64,000 nucleotides of DNA from Natrarchaeobius chitinivorans (GTDB taxonomy: Archaea > Halobacteriota > Halobacteria > Halobacteriales > Natrialbaceae): NCBI RefSeq assembly GCF_003841505.1, contig NZ_REGA01000012.1, positions 62,001 to 126,000 of the forward strand. The letters are read 5' to 3'. Position 1 is the stretch's first letter. Each line of letters begins with the position of its first letter. A program made the translations under genes and the position numbers. Of this stretch, positions 18,444 through 26,672 are shown piece by piece. Below the pieces are notes generated by a model. The model made no database searches and was not told the DNA's origin. It saw only the letters and a list, made by a program, of their open reading frames with translations.

Positions 18444-19346
18444 ATGTATAGTATTGTCGACATTAAAAGCGCAATTGAGCAACCATATCTCTTTGTTAGA
18501 GAATTTAATACATTATGGAGTCAGCGACTTGGATTACGTGAACACAATCCAAATGGGACGGGAATTTTTGACATGGACTGGGATAATCTCATAATTTTGG
18601 ATGCATGTCGTTACGACATTTTTTCCGAGGTCGCGAACCTCCCGGGTGAACTTGAGCAACGCGAAACAGCGGGCGCTGCAACCAGAGAATTCATCGATGC
18701 AAATTTTGCCGGAGAGGAGCACCATGACACTGTCTACGTGACCGGAAATTCGTGGATATTGAAACTTGATGCAGTGTCAAGTGTTCACACTGTTTATGAT
18801 GTAATCGCGGATCCTGACGATGGCAACAAACCTACGCGCATCACCGACTGTGCAATTGATGTAGCCGAGAAACATCCGAACAAACGCCTGATCGTTCATT
18901 TTATCCGTCCACACCATCCGTTTATCGGTCCATTGGCGAGCAGCCACTTTGCGGACATTGAGCAACCCCCAGATCTTTATAATCGAATTCAACGTGGTGA
19001 GGTGGACATATCTGATTCCATGTTGAGGCAGCTTTATATCGAAAATTTAGAATATGTTCTCCCATACGTTGAAAAGTTGATGGCTGAACTTAAGGGAAAG
19101 ACCATTGTGACATCCGATCACGGGGAATTGCTGGGTGAGCGAACTGGTCTCCTCCCGATAAAGACATATGGACATATTCCTGGCCTCTATACGGATAAGC
19201 TAGTTACTGTTCCGTGTCAGACCTATCAAAATGGATCAAGACGAGAAATATTTGCCGGTGAACCACGCGGTGAACCAGACTATTCATATGCTGTATCGGG
19301 AAAACCAATTGACAAACGTCTCCGGGAGTTGGGTTATAAACTCTAA
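18444..19346 (+). CDS. Alkaline-phosphatase-superfamily (sulfatase-like) protein
   Basis: The product is 300 aa. NLIILDACRYDIF (residues 48-60) carries the first metal-binding Asp (D53), VHFIRPHHPFIG (151-162) follows, and TSDHGELLGER (223-233) and YGHIPG (242-247) give the DH and H metal ligands of the fold. The CxPSR site of formylglycine sulfatases is absent. It is soluble with no signal peptide, so it may act on cytoplasmic nucleotide or lipid-linked glycans as a hydrolase or phospho-transferase. Such genes are common near haloarchaeal glycosyltransferases. Codon use is AT-shifted. Confidence 0.78.
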   Translation: MYSIVDIKSAIEQPYLFVREFNTLWSQRLGLREHNPNGTGIFDMDWDNLIILDACRYDIFSEVANLPGELEQRETAGAATREFIDANFAGEEHHDTVYVTGNSWILKLDAVSSVHTVYDVIADPDDGNKPTRITDCAIDVAEKHPNKRLIVHFIRPHHPFIGPLASSHFADIEQPPDLYNRIQRGEVDISDSMLRQLYIENLEYVLPYVEKLMAELKGKTIVTSDHGELLGERTGLLPIKTYGHIPGLYTDKLVTVPCQTYQNGSRREIFAGEPRGEPDYSYAVSGKPIDKRLRELGYKL

Positions 19347-19467
19347 TATTATATAGACATACATTATAACTTTATTTATCACTTGGGAGATATATGGTGC
19401 CGATGCTTCCCACTAGCAACATGTCTGGACTTTGTCCCAATAAGAAGTTAAGAAAGTAAAACACTGA

Positions 19468-20598
19468 TTACCAATCTAAAGCATGGACATATTTATCAGC
19501 CGTATCAGAAATCCTGAACATTTGGTCCCATTTGTCACTAGCCGTATCCGCTGTATTTCCATCTAAGCAGTTAGCGATCTCTTTCGCCATCGAATCGACA
19601 TCATCGACTGGGACAAGTGAGCCAACACTGCTGTCATTTAAAATCTCTCGTGGACCGTTTGGACAGTCAGTCGCCACAACCGGTGCGCCGCAGGCCAACG
19701 CTTCGATAAGTACATTGGGGCATCCCTCCCATCTCGAAGAAAGTACGAACGCATCACACTTTGCCATATACGCGTACGGGTTTGCGACAAATCCCGGTAA
19801 GTCGATTCTTTCCGCGATTCCAAGACCCTCTGCGAGTTGAAGAAGTGAATCTCGTTCGTCTCCCTGACCTAAGATGATCAACCGAGATTCAGGATATGTG
19901 TCAATTTTGTTGAACGCTCTAACCAGTGTATCGAAGCCTTTTTGATCAGATAGTTCGCCCACGCCAAGGATAACGGGTCCTACTTCAGTTCCAAGCCATG
20001 GATGATCGACGGGTTCTTCACGAGCTGTCAACAGCGATTCGTCCACTACTGGATTATAAATCGTCGTCGCCTGACTAGGATCAACCCCAAAATGTGTGAC
20101 GACATCTTGTGTCACCCCTTCTGAAACTCCGATAACGTGATCGGAATGTGGGTACGTGAGCTTCGCTGCCAGATGTACAATCTGGTGTTTTGGATGGGAC
20201 AACTCCTCTGTTTTTGCGCTCATAGTATTGGATATCCGAATTATGAGGCGGCTATCTACGCTGGAGAGTTTCTCGGCGACGATTGCCGTGACGTTGGCAG
20301 TATCGATCGTCGACATCATCACGTCCGGGCTTGACGACGACATGTACTGTACGAGCGAGGGGACTGCTGCAAGAAACCGACGAGTGTCGAGGTCAAATAC
20401 ATTAACGTTGTCGGAGACATCATCCAGATACTCTCCTTTCCTTTGGACGAGAACGATGTCTACCGTGTATCCTCTGTCCGCAAATTCGTTCGCGAGTCGG
20501 ACCATGACCCTTTCAGCGCCGCCACCCCTAAGCGATGGAAGATACAGACAAATGTGGTTCACAGAGCGATCTTCCGTGTGTGTTTGCGATTCGTTCAT
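19468..20598 (-). CDS. Family 4 glycosyltransferase
   Basis: The product is 376 aa. YLPSLRGGGAERVMVRLA (residues 19-36) is the N-terminal donor loop. LGVGELSDQKGFDTLVRAF and SSRWEGCPNVLIEALACG (about 285-305) are the GT4 C-terminal signatures. It starts 4 bases after the stop of the third ParB-like gene, which itself overlaps the ABC transporter, so all three are one transcript read right to left. It should extend a lipid-linked glycan exported by that transporter; the sugar is unknown. Confidence 0.88.
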   Translation of the reverse strand: MNESQTHTEDRSVNHICLYLPSLRGGGAERVMVRLANEFADRGYTVDIVLVQRKGEYLDDVSDNVNVFDLDTRRFLAAVPSLVQYMSSSSPDVMMSTIDTANVTAIVAEKLSSVDSRLIIRISNTMSAKTEELSHPKHQIVHLAAKLTYPHSDHVIGVSEGVTQDVVTHFGVDPSQATTIYNPVVDESLLTAREEPVDHPWLGTEVGPVILGVGELSDQKGFDTLVRAFNKIDTYPESRLIILGQGDERDSLLQLAEGLGIAERIDLPGFVANPYAYMAKCDAFVLSSRWEGCPNVLIEALACGAPVVATDCPNGPREILNDSSVGSLVPVDDVDSMAKEIANCLDGNTADTASDKWDQMFRISDTADKYVHALDW

Positions 20599-20602
20599 CT
20601 GT

Positions 20603-21391
20603 TTATACCATATGGAATTTCGTCAAATGTGTGTGGACTGCCTTGCCACTTCTCGGATCTAAATCAGGATGGTTCTTGGTCCATATCTCATCTTGTTCGC
20701 TTCCTTCGTAAACTCGATCGCGAAGCTCCTTCCATTTTTCATAACGAACCCGAATGCGGACCGGGATCGATTCGAGCTCTAGAATTTTTGCGATCGACAA
20801 TCGATGAGCACCGGCACACCACAGAAGTTCCCCGTCACGAGCGACGTACACTGTAATTTGCTTTTGTTCTAGCGGAAAGTATGGCTCATAATCTAATCCT
20901 TGTATTTTTCGTTTCGACAAGCGTCGTTGGGTTGTATATCCATCCCGTTTGATCATTGTATACAGTTTCTCTATCTGGGAACAACATCGATCCAAATCAG
21001 TGGTGTCAGTCATTCCTTTGTACGAGCCGTACTTAGCAATCCACTCTTTCATACGGCTGTAGTACGGTGTCTGATTCCATCCGACACCCTCGTTGAAGCG
21101 CTTCTCGAACGACCGAAAAACCACATCGTCCTGAAACGCCCGTAACTCTCGATCCCAGTTTCCACCGACGACGACCGAGGGGATCACTGGAGAAACCGTG
21201 GGCGATTCGGCGGGACACCGATCGATCGAAGCTGGTGACACCCATACAAGGTCGTACGATTTTAGTGGTGCTCGATATCTACGGCCTGAATGGAGCCAGG
21301 TCATCAGATAGCCACTATATCGCCGAAACTTTCGCTCAAGGCGGTTCTTCAGACCTAAACCGGTCGATTCTGAGTTAAACTGTGTAATCAT
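20603..21391 (-). CDS. ParB/sulfiredoxin-like protein 3, between flippase and glycosyltransferase
   Basis: The product is 262 aa. It shares with the copies at 15909 and 16910 the block FNEGVGWNQTPYYSRM (about residues 104-119), the loop GELLWCAGAHRLSIAKIL (about 192-209), IPVRIRV, KWKELRDRVYEG and NHPDLDP. The GAHRLSIA loop fits the ParB/Srx nucleotide-binding box. Its ATG overlaps the ABC transporter stop by 4 bases, and a GT4 gene begins 4 bases after its own stop. This tight operon is the best evidence that the family works in glycan assembly or export. Base composition is closer to the core genome than the other two copies. Confidence 0.8.
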   Translation of the reverse strand: MITQFNSESTGLGLKNRLERKFRRYSGYLMTWLHSGRRYRAPLKSYDLVWVSPASIDRCPAESPTVSPVIPSVVVGGNWDRELRAFQDDVVFRSFEKRFNEGVGWNQTPYYSRMKEWIAKYGSYKGMTDTTDLDRCCSQIEKLYTMIKRDGYTTQRRLSKRKIQGLDYEPYFPLEQKQITVYVARDGELLWCAGAHRLSIAKILELESIPVRIRVRYEKWKELRDRVYEGSEQDEIWTKNHPDLDPRSGKAVHTHLTKFHMV

Positions 21392-23199
21392 TGCGATTGC
21401 AGCGCATATAATGATGAATACGTACTCGAGTTCGATACCAACTCTTCGTGGGGGCCTGCCTCAACGATCCTGCCGTCTTCCATCGTGTAAATCCGATCCG
21501 CGTTGGTGACCGTCGAGAGCCGATGCGCGATTACTAACATCGCGTAATCCCGATTCATCGATTCGATCCCTTCGTGTACCCGCTGCTCGAGCGACGTGTC
21601 CAGATCGCTCGTCGCTTCGTCCAGTATCAGCAGATCGGCGTCCTTCAACAGGGCGCGAGCGATCGCGACGCGCTGGCGCTGACCGCCGGAGAGTTTGACT
21701 CCTTGATCGCCGAGCACTGTGTCGTAGCCGTCCGGCAGCTCGTCGAGGAACTCGGTCACCTGGGCGATCTCGCACGCCCGTTCGACCGCCGATCGCGTGG
21801 CACCGCGGTTTCCGACGGTGACGTTCTGTCGCAGGGTGTCGTTGAACACGTGCGGGTCCTGCCTGACGACGGTGACTCGAGAGCGCCACTCCTGGATATC
21901 GAACGCGTCGATCGGTCGATCGTCGGCTCGAATCACACCGCTGTCCGGCTCGTACATCCGCGCGAGTAACGAGGCGATCGTGGATTTGCCGGCACCCGAG
22001 GGGCCGACGAACGCGACGAAGTCGTCGCGGTGGAACTCGAACGAGACCTCGTGGAGGACAGTCTCGTCGTTCGAGTCGTAGCTGAACGAGACGTCGTCGA
22101 ACTCGAGACGATCGATCGAACCCGGGACGCTCCGCGACGTCCCGGTTCGTTCTCGGTTTCCTTCGAGTTCGTCGATGAACTCCTGTGTCCGAACGAGGTG
22201 GGGAAGTTCGCTATCCACGCGATAGACGTATTTGTTGAGGTTGCTGATCTTCGGCCCGAGCTGGAACATCGCGAACAGAAAGACACCGAGTTGCCCGAGG
22301 TTCATCCCCGAAAACGTCAATGCCAGGTAAATGAGCACGAAGACGGCGATAGCGGTCATCAACTGGTAGTAGTTCGTGATGGCGGCGTCGTTCCGCTCGA
22401 CTTTGATCCGGTTGGTCTCGAACTTCGCCGCCGATTCCGAGAATCCCGATCGGAGTTCGTCGATCATCCCGAACAGCTTCACATCTCTGATTCCCTGCGT
22501 TCCGGCCTGCGCTCGAGACTGAATGCCCTCTTTCGCGTCGGCCACCTCGTCGCCGAGGGAGTAGCCTGTGGTGAGGACGTTTCTGAACAGGAGCGTCATT
22601 CCGCCGAGAAATACCGCCGTGAGGAGCGTCAGTACCGGGGAGAGAATTAGCGCGATCGTGAGGTACATCAGGGCGAGGAGTCCCTGTTCGACGGACCGCA
22701 ATGCGTACTTGATCACTTTCCCAGCGTACTCCGCCTGCGTGACGATGGCGTTCAGGATGTCGTCCGAGCCCTCCTGATCGAAGTACGAAATCTCCGCCTC
22801 GAGCGCACGATCGAACGATTCCTCCTGCAGGTGGCGGACGTACTTCGTCTCGATTGCGGCCCGGAACCAGCCGACCAGAAACGACGTGGTGTATCGAACC
22901 GTCATCACGCCCGCGACCCCGGCGACGAGGTAGCCGAGCGTGAACGGAATGCCGAGCGTCTGGTAGGCCAGCAGAAACATCCCGAGGAGTCCGTCGGCGT
23001 CTTCGGGCGGCGTATCGGCCTGTGCGACGTCGACGATCGGCATGATGAAGCTCAGGCCGACTCCCTCGAGGAGGGCGGCGACGACGCTCAGTACGATCAC
23101 CGCCGCGGCGAACCGCGGCTGGAACTTGGCGACGCGATAGAGGGCGTGACCCTTCTCGCGCCACGTCAGGTCTAGGTCGACGTCATCAGTATCGGACAT
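21388..23199 (-). CDS. ABC exporter/flippase (fused membrane and ATPase domains)
   Basis: The product is 603 aa with a six-helix type IV exporter domain (about 30-325) and an ATPase domain with FVGPSGAGKST (about 394-404), LSGGQRQR (about 503) and LLILDEATSDLD. This matches MsbA/PglK-like half-transporters, which form dimers and flip lipid-linked oligosaccharides or export lipids. The operon with a ParB-like protein and a GT4 points to a lipid-linked glycan as cargo. It starts at ATG 23199, with a TATA box at 23251. Confidence 0.88.
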   Translation of the reverse strand: MSDTDDVDLDLTWREKGHALYRVAKFQPRFAAAVIVLSVVAALLEGVGLSFIMPIVDVAQADTPPEDADGLLGMFLLAYQTLGIPFTLGYLVAGVAGVMTVRYTTSFLVGWFRAAIETKYVRHLQEESFDRALEAEISYFDQEGSDDILNAIVTQAEYAGKVIKYALRSVEQGLLALMYLTIALILSPVLTLLTAVFLGGMTLLFRNVLTTGYSLGDEVADAKEGIQSRAQAGTQGIRDVKLFGMIDELRSGFSESAAKFETNRIKVERNDAAITNYYQLMTAIAVFVLIYLALTFSGMNLGQLGVFLFAMFQLGPKISNLNKYVYRVDSELPHLVRTQEFIDELEGNRERTGTSRSVPGSIDRLEFDDVSFSYDSNDETVLHEVSFEFHRDDFVAFVGPSGAGKSTIASLLARMYEPDSGVIRADDRPIDAFDIQEWRSRVTVVRQDPHVFNDTLRQNVTVGNRGATRSAVERACEIAQVTEFLDELPDGYDTVLGDQGVKLSGGQRQRVAIARALLKDADLLILDEATSDLDTSLEQRVHEGIESMNRDYAMLVIAHRLSTVTNADRIYTMEDGRIVEAGPHEELVSNSSTYSSLYALQSQ

Positions 23200-23248
23200 G
23201 TATAGGGAAGAGCGACGGAACGATTCGTCACTGCCCGTATCAGAACCA

Positions 23249-23259
23249 GGTATATAGTA
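23249..23259 (-). promoter_or_regulatory. TATA element of the flippase operon
   Basis: ACTATATACC on the minus strand lies about 55 bases before the ATG at 23199. It would give a leader of roughly 28 bases and drive the ABC/ParB-like/GT4 operon. Confidence 0.5.
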
Positions 23260-23525
23260 CCCGTCTCCGTTTTCGCGGGGTAATCCGCCCTATCGCTGCA
23301 ATCGGAACCCGTCCCGACGGTCGGAAATCTCTCAATAGTCTCTTACTGCGACCGTTGAGATGCGGACGAAAGCGCTCGCGGACGTTTTCGGGCGGTTCGA
23401 GTGTGAGAAATACCGTCCTACGCGCGGTGAACTGAGCGGTGGATTATCGAGAGTCTATCTACACGGCGTGGCGATTTACTTTGGCGGTACAGCGGTGTTG
23501 CACCGAACCGAAACGGATGAACAGC

Positions 23526-23801
23526 TTATTCGTTCTCCAAATCCTCTCGCTCGAGTTCCCCGGCCAGATACGCCTCTCCTTTCCGGCTGATTTGGTAGTA
23601 TCCCGCTTCGTCGACCCGTTCGATCAAATCGTGCGTTTCGAGTTCTCCAAGACGCTGTCTGACGGTCGAATATCCGATCTCGTGACCGTGGCGGTTCAGG
23701 TTCCGATAGAGGGGCTTCGCCGGGAGCTCGAGGTCGTGCTCGTAGAGGAACTCGAGGATGAGTCCGTCTTTCAACGACATCCACTCCGGGCGAGGGCGCA
23801 T
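23526..23801 (-). CDS. PhiH1-repressor-like winged-helix protein
   Basis: The product is 91 aa. MSLKDGLILEFLYEH starts a compact winged helix, followed by GYSTVRQRLGELETHDLIER (recognition helix and turn) and a wing GYYQISRKGEAYLAGEL. This is the usual form of haloarchaeal phage-PhiH1-like and PadR-like regulators. A GTG at 23819 would add six residues; ATG 23801 gives the family-like MRPRPEWMS start. It is a single-domain DNA-binding protein with unknown target, in a gap between the glycan locus and the unrecognised trio to the right. Confidence 0.8.
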   Translation of the reverse strand: MRPRPEWMSLKDGLILEFLYEHDLELPAKPLYRNLNRHGHEIGYSTVRQRLGELETHDLIERVDEAGYYQISRKGEAYLAGELEREDLENE

Positions 23802-24026
23802 TCGACAGTGTTGTCCCACTGATAGCCATTAACTTGATTCGGTTTTGTGAATTAGTAGCGCATATAGTATTCGATAATAGCATAAATACGCTAAAAGTTA
23901 AGTACGATAGGGGCAGTACTGAAATGTACGGGGCGCGGCCTGGACAGAACGATTGAACGGCTGAACAAGCGGATCGGTGAAGGAGCACCGGTCCGCGATA
24001 GGCCCCGTAACCACACTACGGAAGCC

Positions 24027-24425
24027 ATGTCGAACGACAAATCGCGGGGACGTAAACTCCCCGACCGACAAGAGAACAGAAATCGTGCCGATGACCACCC
24101 AGCGAAACCGGGTGACTGTCTCAGTCACGCCGGCCGTCTCGAGGCGATCGAGCGGTTGGCCGACGACTGTCTCGCGGACGTCCGGACGGACGAGGATCTC
24201 GAGAGCGGTGACGTAGAGCGCCACCTGCGAGAGATTCGTGCGGAAGTCGAGTGCGCCCGCCGGGCGCTGTCCGGACACGATTTCGATGCGGACGTGCCGG
24301 CGGTGATACACCGGGGCAACGGATTGACGTCCTGTCTCGGCCCGGATCCGGTCGCGTTCGAGCGTGAGTTCGGTTCTCACAACAGGGCAAACGAGAATCG
24401 TGACGAGGAACGACGAAAGGAATGA
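24027..24425 (+). CDS. Unrecognised hydrophilic haloarchaeal protein
   Basis: The product is 132 aa. GC3 is high on the plus strand, so this frame is preferred over the open minus-strand frame across the same bases. The central part (about 38-80) is helical and charged (RLEAIERLADDCLADV), with four Cys in the protein, two of them near residues 76 and 102. It has no signal peptide or membrane segment. The next gene starts 80 bases downstream in the same direction. I recognise no family; the C-terminal 20 residues are highly polar and probably disordered. Confidence 0.5.
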   Translation: MSNDKSRGRKLPDRQENRNRADDHPAKPGDCLSHAGRLEAIERLADDCLADVRTDEDLESGDVERHLREIRAEVECARRALSGHDFDADVPAVIHRGNGLTSCLGPDPVAFEREFGSHNRANENRDEERRKE

Positions 24426-24505
24426 GCAACACCAGATCGAACGACGCGAACAATCCGCTGTCGAGCAGAACGTTAATACAACTATAGCACCTACGACTAG
24501 GTACG

Positions 24506-24619
24506 ATGAGGGACGCTCGTGATGCGCCAACTGCCGAAGAAGTCGCAGCCGTCGCCCACGCTGATCGACAAACCGCCGAGGAAGCACTGGCTGCGGTTCG
24601 GTTCGACGACGAGGAGTGA
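24506..24619 (+). CDS. 37-aa acidic small protein
   Basis: The short frame MRDARDAPTAEEVAAVAH to FDDEE has typical haloarchaeal GC3 and an amphipathic Ala/Glu helix. CAACTATAGCACC, 20-30 bases before the ATG, looks like a TATA box. The next gene begins 15 bases after its stop, so the two are probably co-transcribed. Its size and position before a larger soluble protein recall antitoxin or adaptor arrangements, but that is only a layout argument. Confidence 0.5.
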   Translation: MRDARDAPTAEEVAAVAHADRQTAEEALAAVRFDDEE

Positions 24620-24634
24620 GTCCGGTAACTGTCG

Positions 24635-25288
24635 ATGTCGTCGTACGAATACGAGATTCAGGCGATATATGGGGATTCGATCGAACCAGCCAGTAGACTC
24701 TCGGAAAGCGAGAGGACGCGTCTCACCGCCTCCAAGCGGGTAGTCGACCAGAACTATTTCGAACTGGACCAGTATATCGACGGGACACTCGCAACGAACC
24801 CGATTTATCTGTGTTCGCGGGATCGTCGTCAAGAGGCTGGATTCGAAGTGCTCCGGCTCCTTCACAACTATCTCGCGTCACTGTACTCGTTCAACGAGAC
24901 GGTTCGGGTTCTGTGTAACCGCCGGACGAGGGACGGAACTTCACTTTCCAGTGGTGCGTTTTCTCCCAGTAGTTCCGACGATTCGTACTACGGACGAAAG
25001 CTCGAGTTTTTACGAGGATTGCGAACCGATTTCCAACACGGCGGATTTTCCTGTCTCACGTTCGAGACCAGCGGCACGCTCGGTGAGTTCGCGGGGTATC
25101 ACGTCGTCTTTGACAGACAGGCGTTCCTCGAGGAGAGCGGCCTCCGTGAACCACAGCGATTCCTTACGAGTACGAACGAATCGGAACGACAGTACCCGCT
25201 TTGCTTCGTCGCCCGGTTTCACACGGAGCGGTTACAATCGTTCTATACGGAGCTCGAGGCGTGGTTCAAATCTGCCTCTCACGAGTAA
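24635..25288 (+). CDS. Unrecognised soluble protein
   Basis: The product is 217 aa, with clear coding bias. It is mixed alpha/beta by appearance, with aromatic-rich stretches (GFEVLRLLHNYLASLYSFN, about residues 69-87; RGLRTDFQHGGF, about 127-138) and no membrane segment or signal peptide. No catalytic motif is recognised, though the R-x-x-D-x-Q-H-G-G stretch could hold polar active-site residues. It follows the 37-aa gene by 15 bases and converges with the VanZ-like gene. Confidence 0.6.
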   Translation: MSSYEYEIQAIYGDSIEPASRLSESERTRLTASKRVVDQNYFELDQYIDGTLATNPIYLCSRDRRQEAGFEVLRLLHNYLASLYSFNETVRVLCNRRTRDGTSLSSGAFSPSSSDDSYYGRKLEFLRGLRTDFQHGGFSCLTFETSGTLGEFAGYHVVFDRQAFLEESGLREPQRFLTSTNESERQYPLCFVARFHTERLQSFYTELEAWFKSASHE

Positions 25289-25429
25289 ACACTATCCTGT
25301 ACCGTGTGAGGACACGGGCTTCGAATGGGCATCGAACTCCGCAAAGTGAACAGTCCCTCATCGACGCTGCTGCCTCCAGATCGGGCCAGAATCGACCGTA
25401 CGATCCGTAACGAGGCCCGCTCGGATCCC

Positions 25430-25876
25430 CTACGAATCAGTCGACTCACATCCCGAATCCCACTGCGAGACTGGCATAAGCTCGAGCCGCGGCCGAATCG
25501 CGAACCAGAACAGGACGAGCGTCGCACCGAGTGCGTTCGCGACGACATCGCCGGGGTCGAACCCTCGGTCGGGAACGACGGACTGGCCGAGCTCGATCCC
25601 GGCACCGTACAGGGACGTCAGTACGACCACCAGCACGAACGCCCGCCACCGACGCCCGTCCCAGATAGTGCTGGTCGCGTACGCGGGCGCGTATCCGAGC
25701 GTCGCGTAGGCCACGAAGTGACGCCACTTATCCAGCGGGAGGAACCCCGGTTGTGCGGTGTCGACGACCGTCTCCGGCGGCGGTGAGAGGATCGAGGCGT
25801 AGAAGATGAACGCCGCGACGCCGGCGACGAGCGCCCAGCGAACGAGGGGAGGAAGGAGCGGAACCCGGACTGTCAT
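25430..25876 (-). CDS. VanZ-like membrane protein
   Basis: The product is 148 aa with four membrane segments. FYASILSPP, the DKWRHFVAYATLGY block (about residues 46-59) and GIELGQSVVPDRGFDPGDVV (about 95-114) are the conserved features of VanZ proteins. Their biochemical role is unsettled; some affect glycopeptide resistance in bacteria. The start ATG 25876 lies 13 bases after the stop of the next gene of the operon. The open frame further upstream lacks haloarchaeal character. Confidence 0.85.
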   Translation of the reverse strand: MTVRVPLLPPLVRWALVAGVAAFIFYASILSPPPETVVDTAQPGFLPLDKWRHFVAYATLGYAPAYATSTIWDGRRWRAFVLVVVLTSLYGAGIELGQSVVPDRGFDPGDVVANALGATLVLFWFAIRPRLELMPVSQWDSGCESTDS

Positions 25877-25889
25877 GGCAGTAATGGGT

Positions 25890-26666
25890 TCAGGGGGTTT
25901 CACTACGGACGGAGTCGGGTCTCGGGCCCGATTCGTTCCGGCGGTCGCTCCGATTGGCCGGTCGATCCCGTGCCGATTCCGGCGGCTCCGGCGGTCCGAG
26001 TGCCGCCCCGAGCGCCCGTCCGATCCTCGTCTCGAGCAACTCGTCCAGACTCTTTCGCGAACGAAGGCCGACGCTGGCGAGGCCGGCCGCGAGCAGGTGT
26101 GCGAGCACGAGGTCGCTCGAGAGCGGAGCCGCCGACAAGGTAGCCGCCAGCGAGCCGATTGCCGCAACGAGGACGAACAGACTCGCGGCCCGAATCGGGC
26201 GGTCGCGAACGCTCGAGGCGAACCGACGAGCGCCGGCGACGAACAGCGACGTCCTCGCGGCGACCGACGCCTCGCGTTCGATTCGGTCGACGACCCGAAT
26301 CGCGGGGCCGACGGTCCACGTCTCCCGGAGGTCGACGACGATCACGTCCGGCTCGGGTTCGGCGGTGAGCCAGCCGTAGATGGACGACAATTCGACGGCA
26401 CGTTTTGTCGCCCGCCAGACGCTCGCCAGCGTCGATGTCGATCCGATCCGGACGAGCGCATCCCCGGAACGCGAGACGGCCGAGACGCCGGCCACGAGCC
26501 GGGAGCCGGCGAAGGGGAACTCGCGATTCCGACGCGGCTTCGTCGTCCCCCGAGACGGACGCGACGACGACCGGCCGACGAGCAAGGATCGAACTCGAGT
26601 GCGGACGCCGCTCATCGCCTGTACCAGGATCGATCCGTCGCGCGCACGGTGGAGCACAGTTTGCAC
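25890..26666 (-). CDS. Unrecognised protein with two C-terminal membrane segments
   Basis: The product is 258 aa. The N-terminal half is basic and soluble, with a Rossmann-like strand PDVIVVDLRETWTVGP (about residues 103-118). Two hydrophobic helices follow (about 160-178 and 185-200), then a polar Pro/Arg-rich tail. It lies 6 bases after the DUF4330 gene and 13 bases before the VanZ-like gene on the same strand, so the three form an operon. I do not recognise the family. The open frame continues upstream of 26666, but its start near the DUF4330 stop fits the operon. Confidence 0.6.
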   Translation of the reverse strand: MQTVLHRARDGSILVQAMSGVRTRVRSLLVGRSSSRPSRGTTKPRRNREFPFAGSRLVAGVSAVSRSGDALVRIGSTSTLASVWRATKRAVELSSIYGWLTAEPEPDVIVVDLRETWTVGPAIRVVDRIEREASVAARTSLFVAGARRFASSVRDRPIRAASLFVLVAAIGSLAATLSAAPLSSDLVLAHLLAAGLASVGLRSRKSLDELLETRIGRALGAALGPPEPPESARDRPANRSDRRNESGPRPDSVRSETP

Positions 26667-26672
26667 GGACGA

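Noticed and set aside
23898-24587. A 229-codon minus-strand frame with hydrophobic stretches
   Set aside because: Third-position GC favours the plus-strand genes at 24027 and 24506.
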